Shown here: piece by piece, positions 26,423 through 36,375 of the stretch | Position numbering within the stretch: position 1 is the first letter of the stretch | Layout of the letters: the number at the start of each line of letters is the position of its first letter | NCBI RefSeq assembly: GCF_001310955.1 | Contig: NZ_BAZX01000010.1 | Coordinates: 62,001 to 126,000 of the forward strand | Length of the DNA: 64,000 nt | Direction of reading: 5' to 3' | Source: Marinifilum fragile JCM 15579 | Lineage (GTDB): Bacteria > Bacteroidota > Bacteroidia > Bacteroidales > Marinifilaceae | Notes under the pieces: model-generated | What the model was told of the DNA's origin: nothing | The model's database searches: none | Seen by the model: only the letters and a program-made list of their open reading frames with translations | Position numbers and translations under genes: made by a program

Positions 26423-28062
26423 CTAACGTATGGGGAGGGTGAAATAGAATGAGGAGCCTTCTCCATATTTTGATTTTACCCAAATTTGTCCATCCATAAT
26501 CTGTAATAGTTTTTTACAAATATTTAAGCCTAAACCTGAGCCTCGATATAATATAGTCGTGTCAATTTCAATTTTTCGGAATCTATCGAAAATATAGTTT
26601 AGGGATGATGGTTCGATTCCTATACCTGTATCTTCTATACAGAAAATTAACTCCCTCTCGCTATTGTAGCTAGCATAAACACTGATGGTTCCGTTGTCAG
26701 TAAATTTTATTGCATTTTCAATTAAGTTATTAAAAATTTGCTTTACTCTTAATTGATCCGCTGTAATTTTAAAATTATCTGTATTTAACTGATTGAGAAA
26801 TCGAATATTAAGATTCTTCTTTTTGGGAATATTTTGGGTTTGAATTTCGACTATATCTTTAATTAGCCTTATAATATTAAATTCTTTATGGACTAATTTG
26901 ATTTGTCCTGATTCTATAATGGATAAATCTAAAATCTCGTCGATTAAGTGTGTTAAATCATTACAATTTGACCTGATAATATTTGCAAATAAATCGGTTT
27001 TTTCCTGATTTAAATCCTTTGATGTTAAAAGTTCTGAAAACCCTTGAATAGCATTTAATGGCGTTCTGATTTCGTGGGACATGTTAGCTAAAAATGAACT
27101 TTTTAGAGTGTTGCTTTCCTCAGCTTTTTCTTTTGCTTTTTTAAGTTCTCTTGTTTTTATTGCAACATTTTTTCTTAAAGCCTTGTTCCAAATCCACATT
27201 AGTAGTAATCCTAATGCAAATAGGAGTAATGTGGCTACTAAACTTCCCCAAAAAAAAGGATTCTGCCAGAAAGGCTTTGAATTAATTTGAATGTAATGGT
27301 TATAAATTTGGTCTTGTTCTTTTGGACTTATTTCTGCCAATCCTTTTGAAATGATTCTAGCCAATATGGGTTGATCATTTCTTATGGCAAAGCCCAGTTT
27401 GTTGTCGTAGTTGGCATTACCAACAATCTTAATATTCGGTATTAATTGGTTGTGAATAATTTGAATACCATACCCCTGTTGTGTAACTACAACATCTATT
27501 TTTTTGCAGATAAGTTAAGTAGACATTCCAAATCGCTTTTGTAAGGAACCAAATTAATTTCCGGATACATTACTTTTAAATGTTCATGTATGGCATAATT
27601 GTCTACAACTCCAACATCCATATTTTCCAATTCTTCAATTTTTACATGTTCAGGAGCATTATTTCTCATAAAAATGACATGAGGGATAGAAATGAATGGT
27701 TCGGTAAAAAAGAAATGTTTTCTTCTATCGGGAGTTTCTTGAATCTCCAAAATAACATCAACCTCCTTTTTTATTCCTGCTTGAAGTATTTCTTTCCATG
27801 TAGGATATATTTTTTTTCTAAATGTATAATCGAGTTTTGTTTCCAGTAATGAAAGGATGTCTATGGATATTCCGGTTGAATTACCTTCTTCATCTGTATA
27901 TTGAAAGGGAGGAAAAGATGAAGATACGGCAATAGAAACACTTGGGTGTTCTTCTAACCATTGTCTCTCTTTAAAAGTAAGGATGTCGTATTCTTTTCTT
28001 GAACAAGAAAGAATAACAAGAAGAGAGAGAAGAAGAAAAATGAAGTGTATTTTACGTCCCAT
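26423..28062 (-). CDS. Sensor histidine kinase with periplasmic SBP_bac_3 domain (one-base frameshift)
   Basis: Two minus-strand frames belong to one gene. The first (28062 to 27496) has a lipoprotein-like signal (LLVILSCS) and an extracellular-solute-binding family 3 domain (ERQWLEEHPSVSIAVSSSFP, GISIDILSLL). It stops after LSAKK at a run of seven A (plus-strand T at 27499-27505). One added A continues it as IDVVVTQQGYGIQIIHNQ, then a membrane segment (SLVATLLLFALGLLLMWIW), HisKA with NMSHEIRTPLNAIQGF and HATPase with GIGIEPSSLNYIF and GSGLGLNICKKL. The restored protein has 546 residues and no receiver. BvgS/EvgS-like sensors use this domain for amino acids or small acids. It ends six bases from the convergent hisIE stop. 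Confidence 0.85.
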
Positions 28063-28295
28063 TCTTTAAGAGAATTTTAAAGACTTAAAATAATTAATTT
28101 AAATGAAAATTCACACATAAGATTTAATGATTATATGAAAATAGATTTTCAATACTCAAAAAAAACATTAAAAAGCTTTTGTGTGTATAATTTTGAAAAT
28201 GAGAATGAATACTAGTCTATTCTGAGGGTAACTTTATTGTGTGGCAGTAAAAGTTTTCTTTTTTAGTAATGTAAATTGCTTTTGAAGAAGGAAAA

Positions 28296-28331
28296 TAAAA
28301 AAGCTTGCAAAAATTAAAATCTTTACAAGCT
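28296..28331 (-). terminator. Possible terminator after nitroreductase
   Basis: AGCTTG (28302-28307) pairs with CAAGCT (28326-28331) around an 18-base AT-rich loop. The A-run at 28297-28301 would give a U-tract on the minus strand. The stem is short, so the call is moderate. Confidence 0.5.
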
Positions 28332-28354
28332 GTACATTCAGATCAAAAAAAATA

Positions 28355-28873
28355 TTAGAAATGATTTCTATGTATTTTTTCTTTTTTTAGGAAAGATTCA
28401 TCTCTACTTTCTTTGACTCCATCTTTATTTCCGATACCAATTATGGCAAGAACTTTTTGATTTTTAGGAATGCCTAATAGTTTTTGAATGTATTCTTCGG
28501 CCGAAGAATTTTCGTTATGCTCACGACCTCTTATTTGCACCCAGCATGCTCCCAAATCTTCTTTCTCGGCTTGTAGCAACATATAGGCAGCTGCAATTGA
28601 AGTATCTTCAATCCAAACATCGCTTTTTTCTTCATCTCCTGTTATTACTATTGATATTGGAGCATATTTAAGAAAACTTGCACCTCCAGGTTTGCTTTCT
28701 GATAGTTTGAAGTTAAGCTCTGGCTGATCGCACACAATAAATTCGCAAGGGTATTTACTTTTTGATGATGGAGCCAGTAAGCCTGATTGTAGGATTCTGT
28801 CTAGTTTTTCTTCTGCTACTTTTTCGGCAGTAAATCTTCTTACACTTCTTCGTTTGTAAAGTATATCTAGCAT
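28355..28873 (-). CDS. Nitroreductase family protein
   Basis: A 172-residue FMN-dependent oxidoreductase of the nitroreductase fold. The N-terminal MLDILYKRRSVRRFTAEKV carries the Arg-Arg-Ser FMN phosphate-binding motif and is followed by SGLLAPSSKSKYPCEFIVC. ASFLKYAPISIVITGDEE and DTSIAAAYMLLQAEKEDLGA form the flavin-binding core, and GIGNKDGVKE near the end is in the position of the usual GYP motif. It is shorter than many family members but similar to small thiol-stress nitroreductases. Substrate unknown. It is monocistronic. Confidence 0.87.
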   Translation of the reverse strand: MLDILYKRRSVRRFTAEKVAEEKLDRILQSGLLAPSSKSKYPCEFIVCDQPELNFKLSESKPGGASFLKYAPISIVITGDEEKSDVWIEDTSIAAAYMLLQAEKEDLGACWVQIRGREHNENSSAEEYIQKLLGIPKNQKVLAIIGIGNKDGVKESRDESFLKKEKIHRNHF

Positions 28874-29046
28874 GATAAATTTTCTTTTAATACAATTTCA
28901 AAAATAGGAAATTAAAACTAAACCAGTTTAGCCATAGAAGTATGTAATAAATATGTTGTTCATGCAATATTTTATTGGATATATGAATTCTTCCTTACCT
29001 AAATTATTCATTACTTTTATGGGAAAATCCGCTAAAAAGTATTGTT

Positions 29047-30075
29047 ATGAAGAGTTTTGTCACGTTATTTTTGATCTTGTTGGCATTTGGTGTAAGCGCT
29101 CAAGATTATCCAGAATCTTATATGTGTTATAAGGCTAATGCAGATATTACTATTGATGGTTTGTTGTCGGATGAAGAGTGGGCTAAGGCCAAATGGACCA
29201 ATAAATTTGTAGATATTGAAGGTGATAAGAAACCAAAGCCTAAATACAAAACTCGAGTGAAAATGCTGTGGGATGAAAACTATTTTTACGTAGCTGCAGA
29301 ATTGAAGGAACCACACATTTGGGCAAAGCTAAAACAGCGTGATACCGTAATTTTTTACGATAATGATTTTGAGGTTTTTATTGATTCTCAAGGAGATAAT
29401 CATAGATATTACGAGTTTGAAATCAATGCATTAAATACCATTTGGGATTTAATGCTTGCCAAACCATATCGCGATGGTGCACCTGCTATAAATGCATGGG
29501 ATATTAAAGGATTAAAATCAGCAGTGAAGATCTATGGAACATTGAATGATCCTGATGATAAAGATAAAAAGTGGACCATAGAAATTGCTTTTCCCTGGAA
29601 GGTTTTGAGAGAGTGTGCATACCAAGGAAGAAAACCAAAATCGGGAGAGCAGTGGAGGGTTAATTTCTCCAGAGTGAATTGGGAGATTGAGGTTAAAAAT
29701 GGAAAGTACCAAAAGAAAATGAATCCCGAAACAGGGAAAGTTTATCCGGAATACAACTGGGTTTGGTCTCCACAAGGAGTAATTGCAATGCATCAGCCAG
29801 AAACATGGGGATATGTTGAGTTTACTGATGAAATTGTTGGAGGAAAAGAACTTACACCTCGAATAGATGAAGATTATCCAGCCAAAATAGAATTGATCAG
29901 ACTTTACAATCTTGAGAAGAAAATGTATAAAAAGTATGGCAAATATTTTAACAAGATCACTTCTGGTTATGGAGCTTTAATTGAAACAACGAGCAAACAG
30001 TTCTTAATTTCAATTCAAGCTGCCTCTGGTAAAACATTGTATATAAATCAGGAAAGTAAAATTTGGTCAGAATAA
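29047..30075 (+). CDS. Secreted carbohydrate-binding family 9-like protein
   Basis: A 342-residue exported protein with a signal peptide (1-18, GVSAQ). From about residue 30 it matches CBM9-like domains: ADITIDGLLSDEEWAKAKWT, KTRVKMLWDENYFYVAAELK, YDNDFEVFIDSQGDNHRYYE, WTIEIAFPWKVL, WRVNFSRVNW and PETWGYVEF. The domain covers most of the chain, with about 75 residues of helix and strand after it. CBM9 domains bind sugar chain ends, often within xylanases; here no catalytic domain is attached, so the protein may bind glycans at the cell surface or periplasm. It is a single gene. Confidence 0.82.
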   Translation: MKSFVTLFLILLAFGVSAQDYPESYMCYKANADITIDGLLSDEEWAKAKWTNKFVDIEGDKKPKPKYKTRVKMLWDENYFYVAAELKEPHIWAKLKQRDTVIFYDNDFEVFIDSQGDNHRYYEFEINALNTIWDLMLAKPYRDGAPAINAWDIKGLKSAVKIYGTLNDPDDKDKKWTIEIAFPWKVLRECAYQGRKPKSGEQWRVNFSRVNWEIEVKNGKYQKKMNPETGKVYPEYNWVWSPQGVIAMHQPETWGYVEFTDEIVGGKELTPRIDEDYPAKIELIRLYNLEKKMYKKYGKYFNKITSGYGALIETTSKQFLISIQAASGKTLYINQESKIWSE

Positions 30076-30372
30076 TGGCATAGTAATTAAATATCAGTAT
30101 AAACTACTTTTAATTTCTCTGAACTAAAATTAAACAGTTTGTATTTTTTAAATATTTCTTTAAGATAAATTAATGATTAGCAATGTACTAATATCAATAC
30201 TAAACGATATTTTTCTTTTTTTTAAATCAAAAGATTAGATTTAACAATATAACGATGATATGATTGTCTATTGTGTTGGTTGTTAATAAATATGGTTTAA
30301 AGACTTGTAGGTTTGTTTTTTGTTTTTTTATACATTTATAGTCTACCTAATTATAATCTAATCTTTGTTCAA

Positions 30373-33300
30373 ATGAAGAAAATAAAAATTTTATTTCTTG
30401 TTGTAGCCTTGGTCGCTTATCTGCCAAGTGCTTTTTCGCAAGGGGTAACAACTTCATCGATGCGTGGTAAAGTTGTCGATCCTCAAAATTCCCCTATTTT
30501 TGCGGCAACTGTCGTTGCAACACACACTCCAACAGGCACGCAATACGGAACCATCACACAAGATGATGGTCGCTTTGACATTCGTAACATGAAAATTGGT
30601 GGTCCATACACGGTAACTGTTACTTTTATAGGCTATAAAGAGTCAAAGCAAGAAAATATTTATTTACAGTTAAATAAATCTGCAGAAATTAATTTAGTTA
30701 TTCACGAAGACAATGTTCAGATTGATGAAATTACAGTAATTTATGACAAGAACGATGTGATTAGTCAGGATAGAACAGGTGCTCAAACCAACTTGAATCG
30801 TGAAAGAATTATATCATTGCCAACCATTTCACGTATCAGTCGGATATGACCAGATTAACACCCGAGTCCGATGGTAATAGCTTTGGTGGTCGAAATAATC
30901 TTTACAACAACTTCTCATTGGATGGATCAATTTTCAATAATTCATTTGGTCTGGATGTAGCAACTCCTGGTGGACAAGCTGATGCTCAACCGGTATCATT
31001 AGATGCGATCGACCAGATTCAAGTGTCGTTAGCACCTTTTGATGTTCGTGAGGGAGGTTTTACTGGTGCTGGTGTAAATGCAGTAACAAAATCAGGTACT
31101 AATGAATTTAAAGGATCAACTTATTACTATTTCCGTAACGAAAATATGATTGGTGATAAGGTAAACGGTCTTAAAGTGGAAAATCTTGATTTTAGCACTA
31201 AGCAATATGGTATTAGTCTTGGAGGTCCAATAATAAAAAACAAATTATTCTTCTTCATAAACTTTGAGCAGGAAAGAAGAGATCAAATGGCTCATGGTTT
31301 TGTTGCAAATAACGGCTCAAATGCAGGTAATTCAAATACAACAAGTGTATCCGAAGCCGATGCATTAGCAGTTCAGCAACACTTAATTAATCGATGGGGA
31401 TATGATCCAGGTGCGTATCAGGGGTATAATCACGAAACATCAAACGATAAATTTCTGGTAAAACTGGATGCTAATTTGTCTAAAAAGCACAATTTGGTTC
31501 TTAGATATAACATGTTAGATGCCTGGAAGGATATTCTTCCTCATCCCGAGGCCGTTGGTGGTCGTGGACCAACAAGCTTTCGTTTGCCATTTGAGAACTC
31601 GTCTTATCGAATTTTTAATAAGATTCATTCGGTTGTAGGTGAATTACACTCAATGTTTTCGAATAAGATTTCAAATAAATTAATGGTAGGTTTTACATCA
31701 TTTCGCGATAGGCGTAATCCACATTCAGATCCATTCCCTGTGATCGATATTCTTGATGGAAGCGGTAATGTAGCTTTAACGGCTGGTTCCGAAATGTTCT
31801 CTACTCATAATCGTCTGAATCAGGATGTGTGGCAGATTTCTGATAACTTAACTTACTACTCTGATCGTCACGCAATCACAGTCGGTTTTAACTATGAACG
31901 ATTCAAGTTCGAAAACTCTTTCAACTTATTCTATTATCCATGGATTACTGCTTTTAGCGTTCAAAATTTCTTAAATGATGATTTTGCTTACTTTGTTGGT
32001 AATGCTACCAACGATTTCAATCAAGATGTAACAGATGCAAATCAGAACCCTTTTGCTTGGTCGGATGTTGATGTTGCCCAGATAGCTTTCTATGCCCAAG
32101 ATGAATTCCAGGTTAACGATGATTTGAAGCTAACTTTAGGTTTACGTGTTGATTTTCCTAAATACTATAATGATATTCCACAAGATGCAGCAACAGATCG
32201 TGGTCGTGACTTTACGGGTTGGGTTGATGAAAGAGGAAAAGGTGTAAGATTAGATCCTGCAACCTGGCCTGATTCTAAAATTATGTGGTCACCACGATTT
32301 GGTTTCAACTGGGATGTAAAAGGAGATAATACAATGCAGTTAAGAGGTGGATCAGGTATTTTTACTGGTCGTATTCCTTTCGTATGGTTAGGAAATCAAT
32401 CTTCAAATGCACGAATTGATGCTGGCTACGAATTCCAATTAAATGCTACTGCAGATGACTTTAAGTTTCCGCAAGTTTGGAAAAATAATGTTGCAATGGA
32501 CATGAAATTTGGAAAAGGTTGGTTGGCAACTGTTGAAGGAATTTACTCAAAAGATGTAAATGCTGTTGTTCATAGAAACTACAATATGCTTCCACCAACA
32601 GGACAATTAACAGGAACAGGAGATAATCGTGAAAGTTTTGCTGGATTTAATGAAGTTAATATTTACTCTTCTTCAGCAGGATCAGAAGCATTTCTTGATG
32701 CTGGAGCTATTGTAATGGACAATACAAGTAAAGGATATCAGTTTACAGCAACCGGTAAATTAGCTAAAAAATGGGATTGGGGATTTTCTGCAGATATTGC
32801 CTATACCTATTTAACTGCTAAAGATTTAACGTCGATTCCTGCTGAGATTGCAGCTGATGCTTTCCAAAGAAACCCTGTTGTGGGTAATCCTAACCATCCG
32901 GCTTATTCGTGGTCGAGATATGGATTGAAGCACAGAGTAATTGCTTCGGCTATGTACAAGGTTAATTACGGTAAATTTGCTTCTTCGTTTGCAATGTTCT
33001 ACGAAGCAGGAAAAGGAAACCGTTACTCATACACATATACAGGAGATGTGAATGGTGATGCAATCAGTAATAACGACTTGATCTATGTACCGAGAAATTC
33101 ATCAGATATCAGATTTGGTACGGTTGAAGATGGTGTAGGAATTGAGGCTGCCGATGCTGCTCAACAATGGATTGCTCTTGATAAATTCATCAGTCAGGAT
33201 GATTATTTGGAAGATCGTAGAGGCAAATATGCTGAACGTAATGGTGCAATGTTACCTTGGTTTGGTCAGCTCGATTTCCGTTTTATGCAGGATTACAACT

Positions 33301-33551
33301 TCAAAGTTGGAGGAAAGAAAAATACGCTTCAATTCTCAATAGATGTATTGAATCTTGGAAATATGATCAGCTCAAATTGGGGTGTTCGACAATTTGCAAC
33401 AACAACAAGACCAATTACGGTAAATGGAGTAGATAATAATGGAACTCCTTGGATGCATTTTGATCCTAAACTAAAAGAATCATATACTGATGATGTTTCA
33501 GTGAATTCAAAATGGCAATTACAAATTGGATTACGATATATTTTTAACTAA
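30373..33551 (+). CDS. TonB-dependent receptor with N-terminal carboxypeptidase-like domain (one-base frameshift)
   Basis: The ATG at 30373 starts a signal peptide (MKKIKILFLVVALVAYLPSA) followed by a carboxypeptidase-like regulatory domain (RGKVVDPQNSPIFAATVVAT, GRFDIRNMKIGGPYTVTVTF). That frame ends at 30849 after LPTISRISRI. The next frame begins with SDMTRLTPESDGNSFGGRNN, the expected plug-domain continuation. The break is at about 30832-30842. One added base gives a 1059-residue protein. The rest is a plug (SLDAIDQIQVSLAPFDVREG) and an Oar-like 22-strand barrel ending LQIGLRYIFN. No SusD partner is adjacent, so the ligand may not be a glycan. It is probably an outer-membrane importer or adhesin. 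Confidence 0.87.
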
Positions 33552-33570
33552 ATATTGGATTTAAAAAAGT

Positions 33571-33600
33571 AAAGCGGTTGCAATTGTAACCGCTTTTTTT
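33571..33600 (+). terminator. Terminator after TonB-dependent receptor
   Basis: GCGGTTGC (33574-33581) pairs with GTAACCGC (33586-33593), flanked by AAA and followed by seven T. It begins 20 bp after the receptor stop. Confidence 0.85.
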
Positions 33601-33639
33601 GTATACATAAATTTATAATTTTTATCTTTATGCATTACT

Positions 33640-33676
33640 GAAACTAAAGCTATGAAACTAAAGCTATGAAACTAAA
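33640..33676 (+). repeat. 14-bp tandem repeat at the gamma-glutamyltransferase start
   Basis: The unit GAAACTAAAGCTAT occurs twice in tandem from 33640 and a third time partly (GAAACTAAAC). Two successive ATG codons result (33652 and 33666). The first opens a five-codon frame (MKLKL) whose TGA overlaps the second ATG, which is the start of the enzyme. Confidence 0.75.
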
Positions 33677-35369
33677 CAGAGTCCTATCAATTGTTGTTCT
33701 GCTATTGCTACTATTAGCATGTAATCAAAATAATAAATTAAAGTCGGATAATGTATTTAAGAATGGTGTGGTTGTAACAGCACACTACCTGGCATCCGAT
33801 GTGGGGAATAATATATTAAAACAAGGGGGTAATGCCTTTGATGCTGCGGTTGCTGTGCAATTTGCATTAGCCGTTGTGTACCCAAGAGCAGGTAACATTG
33901 CTGGTGGAGGCTTTGCAGTGATTAGAACAGCTAAAGGAGAATCGGAAAGCCTTGATTTTAGAGAAAAAGCACCTAAAGCTGCTTCGGAGAAAATGTATCT
34001 TGATGCAAATGGGAATGTTATTGAAGGATTAAGTGAGATAGGACATTTGGCTGTTGGAGTTCCTGGTAGCGTTGATGGAATGGTTAAGCTTCATGAAAAA
34101 TATGGAAGACTGAGTTGGGAAAAATTGGTGCAACCAGCAATTGACTTAGCAAAAAATGGAGTGATACTTACAGCATTGGAAGCTGATAAGTTAAATGCAT
34201 ATCGCGAGAGAATTAATAAGGTGAATTCTGGTAAAATCAATTGTTGCTACCTGAGAAAAACAGATTTTAAAAAAGGAGAGGTAATTAAGAATCCTGAATT
34301 GGAAAATGTCTTGATTCGGATTAAGGAACAGGGGAGGAAAGGGTTTTATGAAGGAGAAACGGCTGAACTTATCATTTCTGAAATGCAAAGGGGAAAAGGA
34401 TTAATTTCAAAAGAAGATTTGTTAGAATACAAGGCTGTTTGGCGTCCGGCTCTGATTGGAAAATATCGCGATTGCAAGCTTATTTCCATGCCGCCACCTT
34501 CAAGTGGAGGAATTGCCTTATTGCAACTTTTAAAAGGAGCCGAAGAGTTTAATTTGGGACAATATCAATTCGGATCATTTGAGCATATCCATTTAATGGT
34601 TGAGTTGGAAAGAAGGGTATATGCGGATAGAGCCACATGGTTAGGAGATCCGGATTACTGTTCTGTTCCCGTGAATAAGTTATTAAGCGAAGAGTATTTG
34701 GTTAATCGCTTTTCTAATATTAGTATGGATAATAAGTCGAATTCACAAGAAATAAAAGCAGGTAATGTAGAAGTAATAGAGAGTTTTGAAACAACTCACT
34801 TCTCTGTTGTAGATCAATGGGGAAATGCAGTTTCGGTAACTACAACATTAAATGGGAACTATGGAAGTAAAGTGATTGTTGAAGGAGGTGGTTTCTTTTT
34901 AAATAATGAAATGGACGATTTTAGCATTAAGCCAGGAGTGCCAAATCAGTTTGGTTTGGTGGGTGGAAAAGCCAATGCAATTGAACCTGAAAAGAGAATG
35001 CTTAGTAGTATGGCTCCAACTATTGTTGAGAAAAATGGGAAGCTGTTTATGGTAACTGGATCGCCGGGAGGTTCAACTATTATTACTTCAGTGTTTCAAA
35101 ATATCATCAATGCTGTCGAATTTAAAATGAATCCTCAGAATTGTGTAAACGCTCCAAGAATCCATTCACAATGGCTGCCCGACAAAGTATATGCAGAAAC
35201 TGATGCAATCTCGCCAACAGTAAAAAGAAATTTGCAAGATTTGGGACATACAATTCAAGAACAATCCAGAATTGGAATGATGGCTAATATCGCAGTAAAT
35301 GAAGATGGATTATTGGTTGGAGCTCCTGATACTTTGAGGCATAAAGATAGTAGAGCTATTGGCTACTAA
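33666..35369 (+). CDS. ggt: Gamma-glutamyltransferase, lipoprotein form
   Basis: A 567-residue Ntn-hydrolase precursor that cleaves gamma-glutamyl bonds such as that of glutathione. The signal peptide ends in a lipobox (LLLLACN; Cys about 20). The N-terminal part shows GNAFDAAVAVQFALAVVYPR, GNIAGGGFAVIRT and LAVGVPGSVDGMVKLHEKYG. The autoprocessing Thr is the second Thr of SFETTHFSVVDQWGNAVS, so the mature small subunit starts at about residue 378. Small-subunit motifs NNEMDDFS, KRMLSSMAPTIV and VTGSPGGSTIIT are all present. The enzyme is likely anchored to a membrane facing the periplasm. Confidence 0.94.
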   Translation: MKLNRVLSIVVLLLLLLACNQNNKLKSDNVFKNGVVVTAHYLASDVGNNILKQGGNAFDAAVAVQFALAVVYPRAGNIAGGGFAVIRTAKGESESLDFREKAPKAASEKMYLDANGNVIEGLSEIGHLAVGVPGSVDGMVKLHEKYGRLSWEKLVQPAIDLAKNGVILTALEADKLNAYRERINKVNSGKINCCYLRKTDFKKGEVIKNPELENVLIRIKEQGRKGFYEGETAELIISEMQRGKGLISKEDLLEYKAVWRPALIGKYRDCKLISMPPPSSGGIALLQLLKGAEEFNLGQYQFGSFEHIHLMVELERRVYADRATWLGDPDYCSVPVNKLLSEEYLVNRFSNISMDNKSNSQEIKAGNVEVIESFETTHFSVVDQWGNAVSVTTTLNGNYGSKVIVEGGGFFLNNEMDDFSIKPGVPNQFGLVGGKANAIEPEKRMLSSMAPTIVEKNGKLFMVTGSPGGSTIITSVFQNIINAVEFKMNPQNCVNAPRIHSQWLPDKVYAETDAISPTVKRNLQDLGHTIQEQSRIGMMANIAVNEDGLLVGAPDTLRHKDSRAIGY

Positions 35370-35371
35370 AT

Positions 35372-35405
35372 AAAAAAGGCATTTCAATAGGAAATGCCTT
35401 TTTTT
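35372..35405 (+). terminator. Terminator after ggt
   Basis: AAGGCATTTC (35376-35385) pairs with GAAATGCCTT (35391-35400) around five bases, followed by a run of T. It begins directly after the ggt stop. Confidence 0.88.
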
Positions 35406-35840
35406 ATATATGGTATTTGGGTTAGAATCAAAATGAATGGGGCGGCTTGAATACCTTGTTCAAGTAAAATTAGCGACCATTTGATTTGAATAAGATACAA
35501 GCTCTTTTTTAGTCAGGATAAAAAATATTTAGCTTGGCCATACCCATCGTATTTGCTTCGGCACTAAAAGTAATAAGTTTTTGAAATAAACAAAGCACTG
35601 CAATCGATTTAAAAGCTAATTTGGGATGAATCCAAATAAAAGATCAGGAAGATGGGTTTGTAATATTTGCCAATGACTTTAAAGTATTTAAAGGAAAAAT
35701 TCTAAAATTAAACAGCTAATTATTGGCATTCAGATAACAATAAGTTAGTTTTGCCTTTTCATTATATTTTTATTCAATTCAACTTTGTTGATTAAGAATT
35801 TTTTGAATTAAAAATTTGATTCACAGTAAACCGTAAGGGT
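35406..35840. other. Intergenic region, no intact gene recognised
   Basis: No start-to-stop frame of note is present. A stretch near 35640-35720 reads KDQEDGFVIFANDFKVFKGK in one frame, which has a coding look but no start or recognised family. It may be a gene remnant. Confidence 0.4.
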
Positions 35841-36368
35841 ATGGCACCAACATTTCCAGAAAAAGTAATTCGATATTGTCCAAAATGTGGAGGTAGAGAA
35901 TTTGTTTACCATAAGGACAATTCCTTTTTGTGCGGAACATGTTCATTTCATCTCTATATCAATTCGGCAGCAGCTGTGGCTGCTTTAATTGTAAACGAGA
36001 AAGGAGAGTTATTGTTGACTCGCCGGGCAATTCAACCACAATTGGGAATGCTAGATTTGCCAGGAGGATTTGTAGATGTTATGGAAACGGCTGAAAATGC
36101 CATAGAAAGAGAAATTAGAGAAGAGTTGAATTTGGACATTAAAGAGATGAAATACTTTATGTCATTTCCTAATGAATATGTGTTTGGAGGATTATCAGTG
36201 TTCACAACAGATTTAGCTTTTGTTTGTCAGGTAGAATCTTTTAAAAATATTAAAGCCGAAGATGATATTTCCTCGTTTGAATTTTATAAACCTGGAGATA
36301 TTCCATTGGATGAGATTGGATCGGTATCAATAAAAGAAATTGTAAAGTCATTTGTAAAAAACAATTAG
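35841..36368 (+). CDS. NUDIX hydrolase with N-terminal zinc ribbon
   Basis: A 175-residue protein. Residues 11-35 hold a zinc ribbon with two CxxC pairs (YCPKCGG and FLCGTCSFH). The NUDIX fold follows, with the box from GGFVDVMETAENAIEREIRE to EELN, matching GX5EX7REUXEEXGU. Its overall design resembles NudC-type and NADH-pyrophosphatase-like enzymes, although the NudC-specific SQPWPFPxS motif is absent. It hydrolyses a nucleoside diphosphate-linked compound of unknown identity. It ends eight bases before the Wzi gene, so it may be cotranscribed with the surface-glycan genes. Confidence 0.87.
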   Translation: MAPTFPEKVIRYCPKCGGREFVYHKDNSFLCGTCSFHLYINSAAAVAALIVNEKGELLLTRRAIQPQLGMLDLPGGFVDVMETAENAIEREIREELNLDIKEMKYFMSFPNEYVFGGLSVFTTDLAFVCQVESFKNIKAEDDISSFEFYKPGDIPLDEIGSVSIKEIVKSFVKNN

Positions 36369-36375
36369 AATTAAA

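Noticed and set aside
30846-33551. Separate gene starting at ATG 30846
   Set aside because: It has no signal peptide and begins in the middle of a plug domain whose front half is in the previous frame.
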